NCBI GenBank assembly: GCA_026545765.1
Contig: CM048840.1
Span: 10,293,265 to 10,357,264, forward strand
Direction: 5' to 3'
DNA from: Plantago major
Taxonomy: Eukaryota; Streptophyta; Magnoliopsida; Lamiales; Plantaginaceae
Length of the DNA: 64,000 bases
The translations under genes and the position numbers were made by a program. Position 1 is the first letter of the stretch; each line of letters starts with the position of its first letter. The notes under the pieces were generated by a model, which did no database searches, was not told the origin of the DNA, and worked only from the letters and a program-made list of their open reading frames with translations. This document shows, piece by piece, positions 22,301-34,129 of the stretch.

Positions 22301-25300
22301 TGGTGATGGTCAGTGGGAGGTTCATCAAAATCATTTTCGTTTATTTCTTCCTCCTCGTCGTCTTCAGATACAAGATTGATCACTTCCGGTATAGTGATCT
22401 TCTGCCCATTAACTTCTTCTTGTTCAGAAGGTAGAAATTGCAGAGTCTGGGGCAGGACTGGCTTGAATGCCATCTGTAATCTTGTCTGACCATCTGCCTG
22501 TTCAAAGGCTTGTATCAACCGATGCGCCACTTCTTTGAAGAAATCCTTATGCAACAGTGTCGCAACTGTGTACTGTTCCGTAGGGAACATCGCATGGATA
22601 TACGTCTCCAAATCAAGAGCTCGTGCTCGTCTGATAGGTTGATCTGTGATTCTCAATATTTCAGAGAGATCGGAGCACCTTAACTTCTGCCATTTCTTGA
22701 AGCATTGGATGTGCTTCGGCAGTGTTTGAGTCTTGAAGAATGGAAGTAGGTCCCTTTTCTCATCAACGGGAACCGGCTTTGCATCTGATTGAGCCTGAAA
22801 GAAAGAGTTTTGAGTGAGTTTCAAAACTTTGGTAGATATCTGAGTGGTAGTGTAGTTTGGTTTCTGAGTTACCTGAGTAAGTACTGCAGGCTCAGAGACT
22901 TGAACTACTGAGACAATTGGTGTCTCAGATATCTTGTTGTGAGGTGGAGACTTTGAAGTCTGGTCCTCAACAACCTTTCTTTCTTGAACCTGAGAAAAAT
23001 ACAATACTTAGGAAATAGTTTGAAAGAATCTATGCATAAGTATGCTCTTAATGAATTCTGATTTGGGCTACTTACTTCCTCAAAAGGAAGCTCAGATTCA
23101 TTTTTCTCAGAAACTTGTGCAGTTTCTGGTGTTCTTTCGAGTGATGTTGCCTTGGGGGCTTCATCAATTTCCTTTGATGCAGGGGAAGTCGCAACTTTGT
23201 CCCCTTGCATTTCTACTTCTGAAAGAGCATGTAAGTAGAAAGTATTGAATATTAGAAGAGTTTTAAGATAACCCAAGATGAAGAATACTGGTCACTTGAT
23301 TTGTCGTATACCTTCAAGTTAGAAGGCTCAGTGATGTATTCTTCAGAAACCTTGTTGGTCTCTGGGTTTGTCTCTGGCATTTCTGCCTTATCTTCTTCCA
23401 CCTCAGTTGGAGCCTGTTAGAAACATTGAAATGATTAAGAAAATAAACATTTTTACTGAAAAATTGTTCTCTTTAAGAATCATTTACCTGTGGCACAGGC
23501 TCTGATTTCTCAAGAGTTGAGGTTGAGGGAACCTCTTTTTCAGTATCTGAGGCAAGCTTTTCAGCTTCCTCTTGTTTCTGTGTTTCTAACTCAGCCTGTA
23601 ACAAAGAAATTCTTATGAGTAACAAGATTTGTAAGTATAAATTTTTTCACAAGATGAGAGTTAAACCAGTCATTTACCTGAGCAGTTTCAGGCTGATTGG
23701 TCTCTGGAACTTGTGACCTTTCTATACAATTGTCGTCTTGTCCCAGTGCAGTTTCTTTGTTTGAAGTTTCTGGTACTTCACACCTTTCCTGAGTATGCAA
23801 CTCAGTTGCCTCCCCTGGTTGATCCCTCTCATTGAGTTGGGGAACCTACTCTTTTGCAGGATTTTCTTCAGCTTGTTGGAATGCTGGCAATTCGAAATGG
23901 AGTTCATTGACCATTTCATCAACCACTTGTGGCTGTTGTGGTTGTTGTGGTTGTCAGGATGCAGAAGATTGATCAGTTGAACGTTCTTCCAGACTTTTAG
24001 ACTTGGCATCTTCATCAGCCAGCACTAAATTACCACTCATCAGGGCTTCTTGAAATTGTGAAACATTCCCTGATGAAGTGTTTGCACCAACAACCTTTGC
24101 TATAGGTTCAGCAACCTGTGGTGTAGATTCTTCTTCAGATACCTTATCACCAGTTACTTGTTTAGTAACCTTAGCCCTTTTTGCTCTTTGTAGGACTTGA
24201 GAGATGACTAGTTGATCATCTTCATCGTCAGAGCTCTCATCAGCATTGGGAACTGATTGGTCCATTACTCCTGCGATTTCTCCAGAGGGGGCTTGTTGCT
24301 CTTCACCTGTCTTGGCAGCATTTATGAGTTCATCAGCAAGGCTTTCTGTGATATTTTTTCACATTTCTAAAGGCACTTTCTCTTGCTGTATCTACTTGTT
24401 CAGTAGTTGTGAACTCTTTTGCAGCATTGATTAGTTCATTTGCATTTATTGGTTCATCGGCAATTGCTGCAGATATCTGAGAATAGACAACCTTAGCGGG
24501 TGTGTCTTCTATTTTGCCAGCAGACTTCTTTCTTGAAGTTCTGGGCTTCTTGGTCGCAACCTTTTCTTTAGATATCTTTTCAGATTTTCGCTTCTTAGAA
24601 CCTTTCTGAGACCCAGCAACCTTTTTCATCATGTTCGTGTACTCATATTTGTAGAGTAGATTGCTGTTGGCTATTTCAGCCGTCTCTCTGAGCTTAATGC
24701 CAAGCTTCTCCAGCAAGTAGCATATTTTCAGACCATATTTTACTATGGCCTTTGGCTCAGCCAGTCCTTTGGCGATTTTAGGCTCGAATCCTTGAACCTT
24801 CTTCACAAATTTCATGAAGGCGTACTTTCCCCAGTTGAAAGGGTTTTCCAGCCTTTTGTCTTGTTGGTTCAGCAAGAACATCATGATCCATCGTTCTTGG
24901 CTTATCTGGTCAGCACCTCCTTGTAGACCATCAAAGCATCTGTGAAGAATGCAGGCTAAAACATCCCAGTGAACCATTAGATGTCTGGTTCGGATGTCAG
25001 CAAGCTTGAACTCAGTGGGTGTATCTGATTTTTCAAGATCACACACGTCACTGTACAGCTGTTTAACACCTTCAAGGAGATCATCATCCTTGGTGTTAAT
25101 TTGAAAATCCTTTCCAAGATTTTGAACCTCAAACAACTCGCAGAAAGTTGTTAAGTTCAGAAGGATTTCTTTTCCTTGAACTGAGGTTTTAACAGACACT
25201 ATTTCAGTGCCTTCAGTAACACAGGATATAATCCTGGAGTTGTTGTAGAATTCCAACACATCAAGTGATGAAATTCCACTAGGGCGAGCAGATAGAAAAC

Positions 25301-25544
25301 CCTTGATTTGTGCCTTTTCAAGCATGTCAAGAATTAGCTTTCTGTCAGCTTGGTTTTCTATTGCGGCCGTGAGGTATTCCTCAACCATGGCACCACCCCA
25401 AATCATTCTGTGATTTGAAGTCCAATGGTCAGGATTGAAATCACCTATCAATCTTTTGTTCACAATAACCAACTCTGGTGCTTGCTTTTCAGCAGTACCA
25501 GTAGAGGATTGAGATTTCTGAGTTGAAGAGTTCTTGGGGGCCAT
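19318..25544 (-). CDS. Element C extra gene downstream of RNase H, multi-exon
   Basis: Function unknown; not needed for the known retrotransposition steps. ATG 25544 (MAPKNSSTQKSQSSTG) is shared with A. Predicted exons: 23678-25544, 23488-23595, 23312-23413, 23076-23228, 22873-22989, then 22794 to the stop at 19318. Introns are 82, 74, 83, 86 and 78 bp, all phase 0. The acceptor of intron 3 has decayed (TACAG in A, TACAT here). N-terminal region: SGISSLDVLEFYNNS, then RCFDGLQGGADQISQERW and FNWGKYAFMKF. A nuclear-type basic stretch (KKRKSEKISKEK) lies near 24590. Exon 6 has an acidic region, coiled-coil-like segments, 225 Glu, GYWILELKHLLVN and WKWGKYLWVKQF. It has an in-frame TAG at 22165-22167 and frameshifts near 24000, 21585, 21290 and 19750. 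SIRE elements are known for an env-like ORF here, but I see no signal peptide or membrane helix, so 'env' is not supported. Confidence 0.7.
20221..20895. repeat. (TTC)225 / (GAA)225 microsatellite
   Basis: 675 bp of uninterrupted TTC on the plus strand, GAA in the sense of the extra gene, coding for about 225 Glu in frame with acidic flanks. Element A has only a few Glu codons at the same place (near 62075-62095). The poly-Phe, poly-Ser and poly-Lys frames are by-products. The true length could be affected by assembly. Confidence 0.95.
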
Positions 25545-25728
25545 CTATTTATATAGTGATTTGAAATTGGTGTTTGAAAGAGAGTTGATTCAGTGATTCT
25601 TTTCAGAAAAACTTAATCTTGATTTGCAGAGATTTTAGAGAGTTTGCAGAGAATCAAGAGAAGAAATTGCTATTTTGGTGCAAGATGAATTTTCGGATTA
25701 GGCAAAAGTGATTTCCTTTGCCAAAATC

Positions 25729-25741
25729 CTATATATATAGC
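25729..25741 (-). promoter_or_regulatory. Internal TATA box of C extra gene
   Basis: Minus-strand CTATATATATAGG, about 190 bp before ATG 25544. Element A has TATATATATAAG at the same distance. Downstream blocks are also shared (CCGAAAATTCA and CAAAATAGCAA). This suggests a separate Pol II transcript. Confidence 0.6.
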
Positions 25742-26353
25742 AATAGAATCTCAACAGACATATACATAAAAATTGGTTTTGTGTATACGTATCTGTGAAT
25801 TGCAAGCAGGCGTGAGCAAAAGCTGTTTCGGCATTAAATGCAAAGTGGGCTTTTTCGGTATTTCAACAGTCCACTATTTTCTGAGAATTAATCTCTGCCG
25901 TACAGATCAAACGCTTGAATTCATCAAAGGTCACCATTGCTTCTCCAGCAATGATCACAATCAACAAATGTAATTGTGCCCATTTAATGAATTTTGGCTA
26001 TTAGCTATCTGAATCATATTACTGCAAGACCAAGAACACTGTTTGCAACTGAGACTATCTCATACTTAGGATTTTTCCAAGTTTTTCACAAGGATAGAAA
26101 CAATGCAGATTTCAAGAGAGTAGTTGACTGCAGATAGTTGTACTATTCTCCTTTTGTGTTCCCTGTTTACTGAGTGACCCAGATATCTGAGTTCCTGTCT
26201 CAGAGATCTTAAGCTGTCTTTTTGCTCTTTTAGCCTTTTTACTTCTGGATACCCGTTCCAGATTTCTCTTTTCTCTTTTATGGATTCCCGTTCCAGATAC
26301 CTCTTTTCTGGATACCCATTCCAGATTTCTCTTTTCTCTTTTCTGGATTCCGT
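25742..26353. other. Element C spacer between RNase H and extra-gene promoter
   Basis: No coding frame. Next to the RNase H end, 26244-26355 holds about four imperfect units with TCTGGATACCCGTTCCAGA, each able to pair TCTGGA with TCCAGA, separated by CTTTT-rich tracts. The rest probably holds upstream control sequence for the extra gene. Confidence 0.55.
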
Positions 26354-27750
26354 TCAGTTACGAACTCTTCGGTTCGAAGGTAGTTCCAATAGTCCAAGAC
26401 TATGTCTTAAGGCTAAGAATCTACTTTCTTGTAGTGGCTTAGTGAAGATATCTGCAAGTTGGTCTTCAGTGCCAATCTTGAGTATTTTTTCCACATGATC
26501 TCTAATGAAGTGGTGTCTAACATCAATGTGCTTAGTTCTGGCATGAAACTTAGGATTCTGCGTAATTGCAATAGCACTTGTGTTGTCACAGAAAATAGGA
26601 GTTTTCTCTTCATTGAGTCCATAGTGTTTAAGTTGTTGTTGAATCCACAATATTTGTGTTGCACAACAACCAGCAGCAATATATTCAGCCTCTGTGGTAG
26701 AAGTTGCAATTGAGTTTTGCTTCTTGCTAAACCATGAGATAAGTCTGTTACCCAAAAACTGACAAGTTCCTGAGGTACTTTTCCTATCAAGCAATGATCC
26801 AAAGATAATCGAGATCTGAGTAACCAGCTAAACTCAATCCACTTTCTTTGGGATACCACAGTCCTACATCTACTGTACCTTTTACATACCTTAATATTTT
26901 CATAGCAGTGTTGTAGTGTGTTTGCATAGGATTTGTCTGAAATCTAGCACACACTCCAACCGCATATTGAATATCAGGTCTACTTGCAGTAAGGTAAAGT
27001 AGTGAACCTATCAATTTCCTATACTTATGTTCTTCAACACTCTTATCTGATTCAGTATAGGTCATTTTGGTTCCTATGCTCATAGGTATCTTAGCATTCT
27101 TTTCAGAAGGCTTAAGATTGAACTTTGTGAGCATATCTTTTGCATACTTTGTTTGACTAATGAATATTCCATCACTGAGTTGCTTGACTTGCAATCCTAG
27201 GAAATAATTCATTTCTCCCATCATGCTCATCTCAAACTTGTTTTTCATGAGATTTGCAAAGTCATCACAAAGTTGCTTGTCCTTAGATCCAAATATAATG
27301 TCATCCACATATACTTGAACTAAGAGTAGTTTCCCGTCATGATTCAAGGTAAATAAAGTTTTATCAACTTCACCTTTCTTGAAACCACTTTCCAGAAGGT
27401 ATTTGGCCAACGTGTCATACCACGCTCTTGGAGCCTGTTTCAGTCCATATAGAGCTTTCTGTAGTTTATACACCATTCTACTTTCTGAGGAAACTTCAAA
27501 GCCAGGTGGTTGCTCAACATAAACTTCCTCAGTAAGTTCACCATTCAAGAATGCACTCTTTACATCCATCTGATAAACTTTAAAATCTTTATGAGCTGCA
27601 AAGGCTAGAAAGAGTCGTATTGCATCCAATCTGGCAACTGGTGCATATGACTCATCAAAATCTAGACCTTCAGTCTAGGTAAATCCCTTGGCAACCAATC
27701 TTGCTTTGTTTCTGGTTATTTCACCAGTTTCATTCATTTTATTTCTGACA
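26354..27750 (-). pseudogene. Element C RT and RNase H
   Basis: RT copies RNA to DNA; RNase H removes the RNA. RT shows ARLVAKGFT near 27690, [27 protein letters not shown], the catalytic YVDD ([12 protein letters not shown] near 27310) and [17 protein letters not shown]. RNase H shows SISTTEAEY-like ATSTTEAEYIAAG, FCDNTSAIA and RTKHIDVRHHFIRDHV. A frameshift near 26795 splits RT from RNase H, and stops near 27674 and 27753 interrupt the start. Motifs are intact, so decay is recent. Confidence 0.9.
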
Positions 27751-27752
27751 AT

Positions 27753-29440
27753 TCACTTAGTTCCAATCACAGATATTCCTTCTTCAAATGGAACTAGTTT
27801 CCAGACTTTGTTTCTCTCAAATTGATCCAACTCTTCTTGCATTGCAGAGATCCAGTCTTGATCTCCTAATGCTTCTTCTATGGTTTTAGGTTCAATATTT
27901 GAGATGAAACATCCAAAGAGAGAATCAACATTTTCAGCTATTGCTCTCCTAGTCATAACACCTTGATTAATTGGTCCAATTATATCCTTTCCAGGATGAT
28001 CTTTGATCCATTTCATCATAGGTTTAGTGCTAGTAGGATCAACATCTAAGTGATCTGAATGTGAATCACTAAGATTTTGATTTGATACTTTTTCAGTATC
28101 TGAGATATCTGACATATGGGAAATGTCATTGATATCTGACACTTTTTCAGTGTTAGAGATATCTGGGACTTGCATTTCAGCAGTCTTATTTTCGGATACC
28201 TCTTCATGATGAAAGTTCTCAGTAACCTGTTCCATTTCTGGAAGTTTCTTAGGAAATTCTTCATCATGTCTGTGAGTCATCTGGTTGTTACTAGGCATTT
28301 CATGCTTTTCTACGTCAGAGTCATCCTCAATTTCTACAATGACGTTTTTTCTTTCTGAGGATTCTTCTTCAGAATCCTTTATCATCAATTCTGTGAATCT
28401 TTCTGAGAGTTCATCAGTAAGGGGTGTTTTCTTATTTCCTTCATAGAATACAACATGAACTGATTCTTCAATCTTCTTTGTTCTTTTGTTGTAAACTCTG
28501 TATGTTTTGCTATTCATAGAATAACCAAGAAATGCACCTTCATATGCCTTTGGTTGAAATGTTCTTAGATACTCTTTTCCATTGTTAAGAACAAAACATC
28601 TACAACCAAATACTCTTAGATGTTTGATATTTGGGGGTCTACCAACCAAGATTTCATAGGGGGTCTTGTCATGGTGTTTGTTTATCAAACATACGTTCTG
28701 AGTGTAGCAGGCTGTATTCACAGCTTCAACCTAATAAACTTCACTTATTTCAGTGTCAGCTAGCATTGTTCTTGCAGCTTCTTTAAGGGTTCTGTTTTTC
28801 CTTTCTGCAACACCATTTTGTTGAGGTATACTTACAGAGGAAACCTGGTGTTGTATACCTTTGCAGGTACAAAACTCCTTTATGTACTGGTTGATAAACT
28901 CAGTTCCATGGTCTGTTCTGATTGTAGATACCTTGTCATTTTTCATGACTTCAAGCTTTTTCAGCAAGTTTGGTATCTCCACCCTGGCATCAGATTTATG
29001 TTTCAGAAAGACAACCCAAGTGAATCTTGAGAAGTCATCTACAACAACTAGACCATACTTCTTTCCTGCATAACTAGTTACAGATGATTCAAAAAGATCC
29101 ATGTGTAAAGGTTGCAGTGGTCTAACACTAGAGTGTCTGGTTTTGGACTTGAAAGAGATTTTGGATTGTTTCCCATCGACAAAGCGTAACAAATACCATC
29201 CTTTCTGAAAGATGTTTTGGGAAGACCAACCACTAACTCTTTCTTGGCAAGTTTGTTCAGAGTTTTGAAATTCAAGTGACTCATTCTTTTGTGCCATAAC
29301 CAGTGCTCTTCTGTGTGACCTGATTGACTCACCATGAGACATTCTTCAGTTGTGGCAGAAGCCCAATCGACAACATAAAGACTACCTTTTCGCCGAGCAA
29401 CAAGACTGTCTGCTTTGACTCATTGTCAATAAGTTTGCAG
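27753..29440 (-). pseudogene. Element C integrase
   Basis: Integrase inserts the cDNA. The zinc region (LWHKRMSHLNFKTLNKLA) is near 29240-29310 and shifts frame near 29180, where the second Cys pair is lost. The core has Asp in HMDLFESSV, Asp in IRTDHGTEF and Glu in [14 protein letters not shown], so DDE is complete. A TAG replaces Trp after SEVY near 28731. The C-terminal part ([31 protein letters not shown]) leads to an acidic linker rich in repeated SDISxxEKVS before RT. Confidence 0.88.
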
Positions 29441-29456
29441 TATTTTGCTTCGAATT

Positions 29457-30365
29457 TTACAAGAAACCTTTATCGCAAAAGCTCATGCTAAATAGATTAT
29501 ATTTCAAATCCTTAACATGTAATACGTCAGTGATTGTTAATGAACCCAATTTGATGTTGCCAAATCCCAGAGAGGGATTTAATTCTCCTCCAGCAAATCT
29601 GATATCTGGTCCTATGTTGCAAGCTTTGTAATCGACCAGATTTGCTTTGTCTCTTGTCATGTGCTTTCCGCATCCACTATCAAATAGCCATTGTGCTTTA
29701 GTCCAAGAAGCATTCTGCACACAACAGGAAACAAGATATTAGGTTCTCATATCTTTGATGGAACCGTCAAGATCAAAAGATCTTCCAGTAGGAATCCATT
29801 TTTGAATGAATTTCTTTGAAATGTTCTTTTGTCTGATTGGAACATAAGGAGGAATTCTATTTGAATGAAAGTTATCATTAGTAAGAATTAATTTCTTCCT
29901 TGGTGTGTTCCTAGGTGCTCCAGTTGGTGCTTTCAGATACTTGATAGGTTTCTGAGTTTGCTTTTCAGCAAACTTCTCTTTCCTAGCCGGATTTCTTCTA
30001 GCCCTGGCATTCAGATTTTCAGTGGCTTGATTTAACTTCCACTTCTGATAATTGCTTTGAGCAATTCTAGCTTTTAGCCACCGTTCTTGCTCCTGCTTGT
30101 ACTCATGAGCAAGTTGCTTTCCGATGCCTTTATAGCCAATACCATTTCGAGCACTTGAAGCTATCTGAGATCTTTTCTCAGCAGCTTTGATAGTCTCTGG
30201 TTGGTCCAATTTCTTTCCAGAAAAAGTGACATGAGAGAATTTGCCAGCTCCTGCAATTCTACCCTTTTTAGAGACATAGCACTGTGGGTGTTCACACTTT
30301 TCAGTGTTATGTTTCTTTTCAGAAACATGCCCAACAGTTTTCTGTTTGACTTGTTTTTCCCACAA
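29457..30365 (-). pseudogene. Element C gag-protease linker and protease
   Basis: 30365-29739 is a basic stretch with a C-H-C-like CEHPQC followed by YVSKKGRIAGAGKFS, shared with A. It may be an extra nucleic-acid-binding region (inference). The aspartic protease follows in another frame at 29720-29457: WLFDSGCGKHMT carries the catalytic DSG; then LTITDVLHV and KYNLFS. The protease frame breaks near 29457. Confidence 0.82.
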
Positions 30366-30446
30366 AGGATTAGTCGCAACTGCCTTTCCTTTGTCTACAA
30401 TCTTTGTCTTCTGACCAATACTATAGATTGTATGGGAACCATCTTG

Positions 30447-32236
30447 CTAAGTACTTACAAACATTTTTCTTCCCTCACTCTTATTCAGAGTAGTAGAACA
30501 TTCTGTTTGTGCATTCAGCCCAAGTCCTTTCTTTTCTGAAGGATCTCTTAAGTAAGATTGTACTTCAGTAAGAGTGTCACTAGCTTTGGCATAAGATTGA
30601 AAAGATAATTCTTTCTTTTTGAGTTCCTTATTTTCAGAAAAAAGATCTTCAACTTTCTTTCGCAATTCAGCCATTGCTTCTTTATGTGACTTTTCAGTCT
30701 CAGATATCTGAGCTTTGAGAAATGCATTTTCAGCATCCTTTTTCTCAGATATCTTAACCAATTTAGAATTTTCCTTTTCAAGAAAATTCTTTTCCTCTTC
30801 GAGATTTTCGGCTCTAGCTCGGATCATTAGAAATTCTCTTTCATAGATATCGAGTTCCTTTCTGAGATTTTCTAGATCTTTAATTTCTTCTTCATCACTT
30901 TCATAAGTATAGCATGAAGTATGTGTTACCTCATCAGCCATAAGACAGTTTTCAATGTTAGAGATGTCTGGACCGTCAATCTCAGCAACTCCGCACATTT
31001 CATTCTTCTTGAGGCCGAAGTCGATTACATCGTGAGTAACTCCACACAATTCTGGTGATGGTAAGGTTGAGTCATCTGAGTCATCTTCAGAGTCTGTCTC
31101 AACATCTAGAGCATCCAGTTGAGTTTGGATTTTCTTTCTCTCTTCAGTTAGTAAAGCTTTCTGGCTTCTTCTGAAGATTCTTCTATCTTTCCTGTCACCT
31201 GTCTTTAGTTTGTTGAAGGCAGGACAATCCTTCTTGAAGTGACCAGGCTTTAGACAATAGAAACAGATATCGTTTCCAATTTCTGCTTTCTCAGTACATG
31301 AAGCTTTCTGGGCTGGCTTGTTCAGCGAGCTTTGCATACTTTTGTACTGGTGATAGTTTGAGCCTAGATGCTTTTTCAGCATCTCTTTGGCTTTTCTTCT
31401 TTCAATCTCTCGACTGACATATTTGCTCATTTGCTTTGCAGCAAAGGCATCCTCAGTCTCTTCCTTGCTTTTCTTCTTTTTAGAAGTTCCTTGAGTAACT
31501 AGAGCAACATTCTGCAACTTTTCAGTTGTTTGTTCTCTCTGAGTTGTCTCATAATCAACCGTTGCAAGATGAGAGAAAAGTTCCACTGGAGTGATATTTG
31601 GCATTCCTTGGTTAAAATAAAAGAATTTAGTATGCTCCCAGTTGTGGTTAAGACTTCTGACAATAGTCTTAATCTTTTCTGACTGGGAGTATCTATTGCT
31701 TTCCCAAGTCGCCATATCACTCATGAGAGTGGTAAATCAAATCAAGTTCTTCGAGTTTGGTGGGTCCTTGTTTGAAATTTTGAAATTTCGGCTTGAGAAG
31801 TTCGAACTTGTTTTCTTTGGCTTTCGGCCCGAGCAGATTTCTTCAATCACCGCCAGCAACTTCGCTTTTAGCACCCCTACGCTTTACATCAGATGTGCTC
31901 AGGTGTCGATCTGATGATGATATTACGAGCTTGACCATTCAGACGATTTCTCTTGGCTTCTTCTGATGTCCAGAGTTCTCTGGGCTTTGGTTCATAAATA
32001 ACTTGAATGGTGGATCTTTCACTAGTTGACGCATCAGTTTGAGAAGATCCTTCGCTTTGATCTCTGTCTCTAACATTAGAAACCTCCATGACTTGTTTAA
32101 GTTGTTGAATGACTATTGGGCCATTCTTTATCACCTCGATCATTTCGTCACTTATAGCTTCAAGGTGGAGCATCATGTTATTCTTCCATTTCTCGTAATT
32201 CTCTGGTTTGAGAACTGGTGCATCACTCAGAGACAT
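30447..32236 (-). pseudogene. Element C gag
   Basis: Start 32236 (MSLSDAPVLKPENYEKW). The N-terminal part runs to about 31889 (RNIIIRSTPEHI), then stop and frame change. The second part from 31724 has the gag body (EKIKTIVRSLNHNWEHTKFF), the CCHC knuckle CFYCLKPGHFKKDC near 31240, an acidic linker and a long heptad-rich coiled coil (about 30570-30870). The unusually long C-terminal coiled coil is shared with A. Relative to A, 31740-31890 is scrambled by small indels. Confidence 0.88.
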
Positions 32237-32334
32237 ACCTGCACACTTAACACACAAATTAAATAGTCCTCACAAATGGACAAAGTTTCTTCACCTATCT
32301 GGGGATCTAGGTTCAGTGCAGAAGGCTGGTGAAC

Positions 32335-32353
32335 CTCCTGCTCTGATACCACT
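32335..32353 (-). other. Element C primer binding site
   Basis: Minus-strand AGTGGTATCAGAGCAGGAG directly after the 5' LTR; matches initiator tRNA-Met. Confidence 0.9.
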
Positions 32354-34124
32354 TGTTGGTCCAGATAACGGCAAAGTAAAAGACTAGAGGGGGGGGGGTG
32401 AATAGTCTTTTAAAACTTTTGTCGATAAACACAATTTCTCAGATATCTGTGAAGATATCTGATACTTATATTCAGAGCGCGGAAGACTTAATATAGATAA
32501 GTGCAGAAACAGTTAAGGTGTGTGTGTGTGTGTTGCTGAAAAGTAAATACAGATAAGTAAATAACACAGCAAGTATAGTGGTATCTGGAGGTGGCGTAAT
32601 CCTCCAACTAATCCACTTCGGTCTTCCAAAGACCTAGAATTCACTAGAATATATTATTGAGGTCACCTTACAATGATCATATTCTATAAATCCCTTAAAC
32701 AAATGGTTCCCAACCAAATGTGCCCCCTAAGTTGTTCCCCGACTACCTTAGCCAAGTACTTCCTATACTCAGTAACCTTTTTGAGTTATTCCCTAGCTTC
32801 CCAAGCTAAGTACTTCCTATACTCAATAACCTTGGAGTTATTCCTTAGTTTCCCAAATCAAGTACTTCCTATACTCCGTTAACCTTGGAGTTATTCCCTG
32901 ATTTTCCCAAAATCAAGTACTTCCTCTACTCCTGTTAACCTTTGGAGTTATTCCCTGATTTTCCAAACTAAGTACTTTTTGTACTCCACGCCAGTTATGG
33001 TGTTGGTTTCGGTTTGAGTTTGTCAGAAGAGCGTCTTAATAACTTTTCAGTTAGTCAGATAGCTCTGTGAATTAAGTTACTTAATACACTTTACAAAGTA
33101 TGGTATCTTGTTCGATTTTACTGACCCAAGTCTTATGATATCTGTTCAAGAGAATGAATCTCAGATAGTTGATCTTTCGATTCAACTCTTTCACATATAG
33201 CTTTGCTTGTTTAGGATCAGGACACTTAGAACTTTAGTCCTACTTAATAATCAGAGGCTTTGGTCGCAACAGAAAGCTTGAGGATAAGTAGTTTGCTTTG
33301 AGAGAGCGTATCAGAGTATAAGGTATCTTAGGTTCTGTGTTGTGTCTAAGGTGTCTTCTCAAGCAGTCTAAGTGTTGATATTTATAGATGAATTTGAATG
33401 CCGTTGAATAGTATCCGTTAGGCTCAAATTCAAACTATTGATATCTGTGTATAGTACTGTAGCAGGATTTGTCTTCTTCTAAGCAGCCGTTGCTTTTGTT
33501 CAGACATCTCTGTCCGTGCATTAAATGCATTGTACTATACTTTGTCCTGTAGTGTCAACGGAACTATGCTTTCTATCAGAGATTCCCTTGATCAGATTTC
33601 TCTGGTTCTTAGCACGTCCTTATCTTCAATCTTCAGATACCACTTGAATTGAAACAACTTTGTTTGCAATATATATTTCTTCTTCAGAAATGTGGTTAAG
33701 GCTTAAGGTATCTGAGTGTAGATATCTGTGGACACTTTCCTAGTTTTCAGATAGACCTTTTCTCAGATATCTCTTGTGACACAGTTTGTTTGAAACCCTT
33801 CGTGTCTTCAGATATCTGGCGAAGGTATCTGTAAAACTGTTTTCAGTAATCTTGTGCAGTTCTTTGAATCTTCAATGTTGTTGATCTTCTTCTGCTTTGG
33901 ATGTCTTCTTCTTGGTCTTCTCTTCATAAAATAAAAATTACATTTTGAGACCTAACATCCTATACAAGATTTACTAAACTATCATACTTAGTGGGTTTCA
34001 TCTTTTACAATGTTCAAGTGAACCAAGAGTACTAATCACCTTTCTAAGACTAAGATAAGTCATCATGTTGCTGATCAAAACTAAACAAATATTATTTACA
34101 AAATATCTAACAAATTTTCTAACA
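32354..34124 (-). repeat. Element C 5' LTR
   Basis: 1771 bp, pairing with 17144-18927. The G run is 10 here against 19 in the other copy. It ends at 34124 with AACA followed by the duplication GAGAT. Confidence 0.93.
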
Positions 34125-34129
34125 GAGAT

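Larger units (their letters stand above)
17144..34124 (-). mobile_element. Element C: SIRE-like Ty1/Copia inserted in B LTR
   Basis: 16,981 bp on the minus strand with LTRs 32354-34124 (5') and 17144-18927 (3'), PBS, gag, protease, integrase, RT, RNase H, extra gene and PPT. The duplication GAGAT is at 17139-17143 and 34125-34129. About 30 differences between its LTRs by eye, near 1.7%. It is the same kind of element as A but another subfamily, with AGATATCTG-type motifs where A has CAGAAAG or CAGAAACC. It is not nested further, so it is the best complete copy for structure. Frames are broken. Confidence 0.93.

Noticed and set aside
19318..25544. Calling the extra gene a retroviral envelope
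   Set aside because: Position fits an env-like ORF, but no signal peptide, transmembrane helix or cysteine-rich ectodomain was seen; basic nuclear-type stretches point elsewhere.
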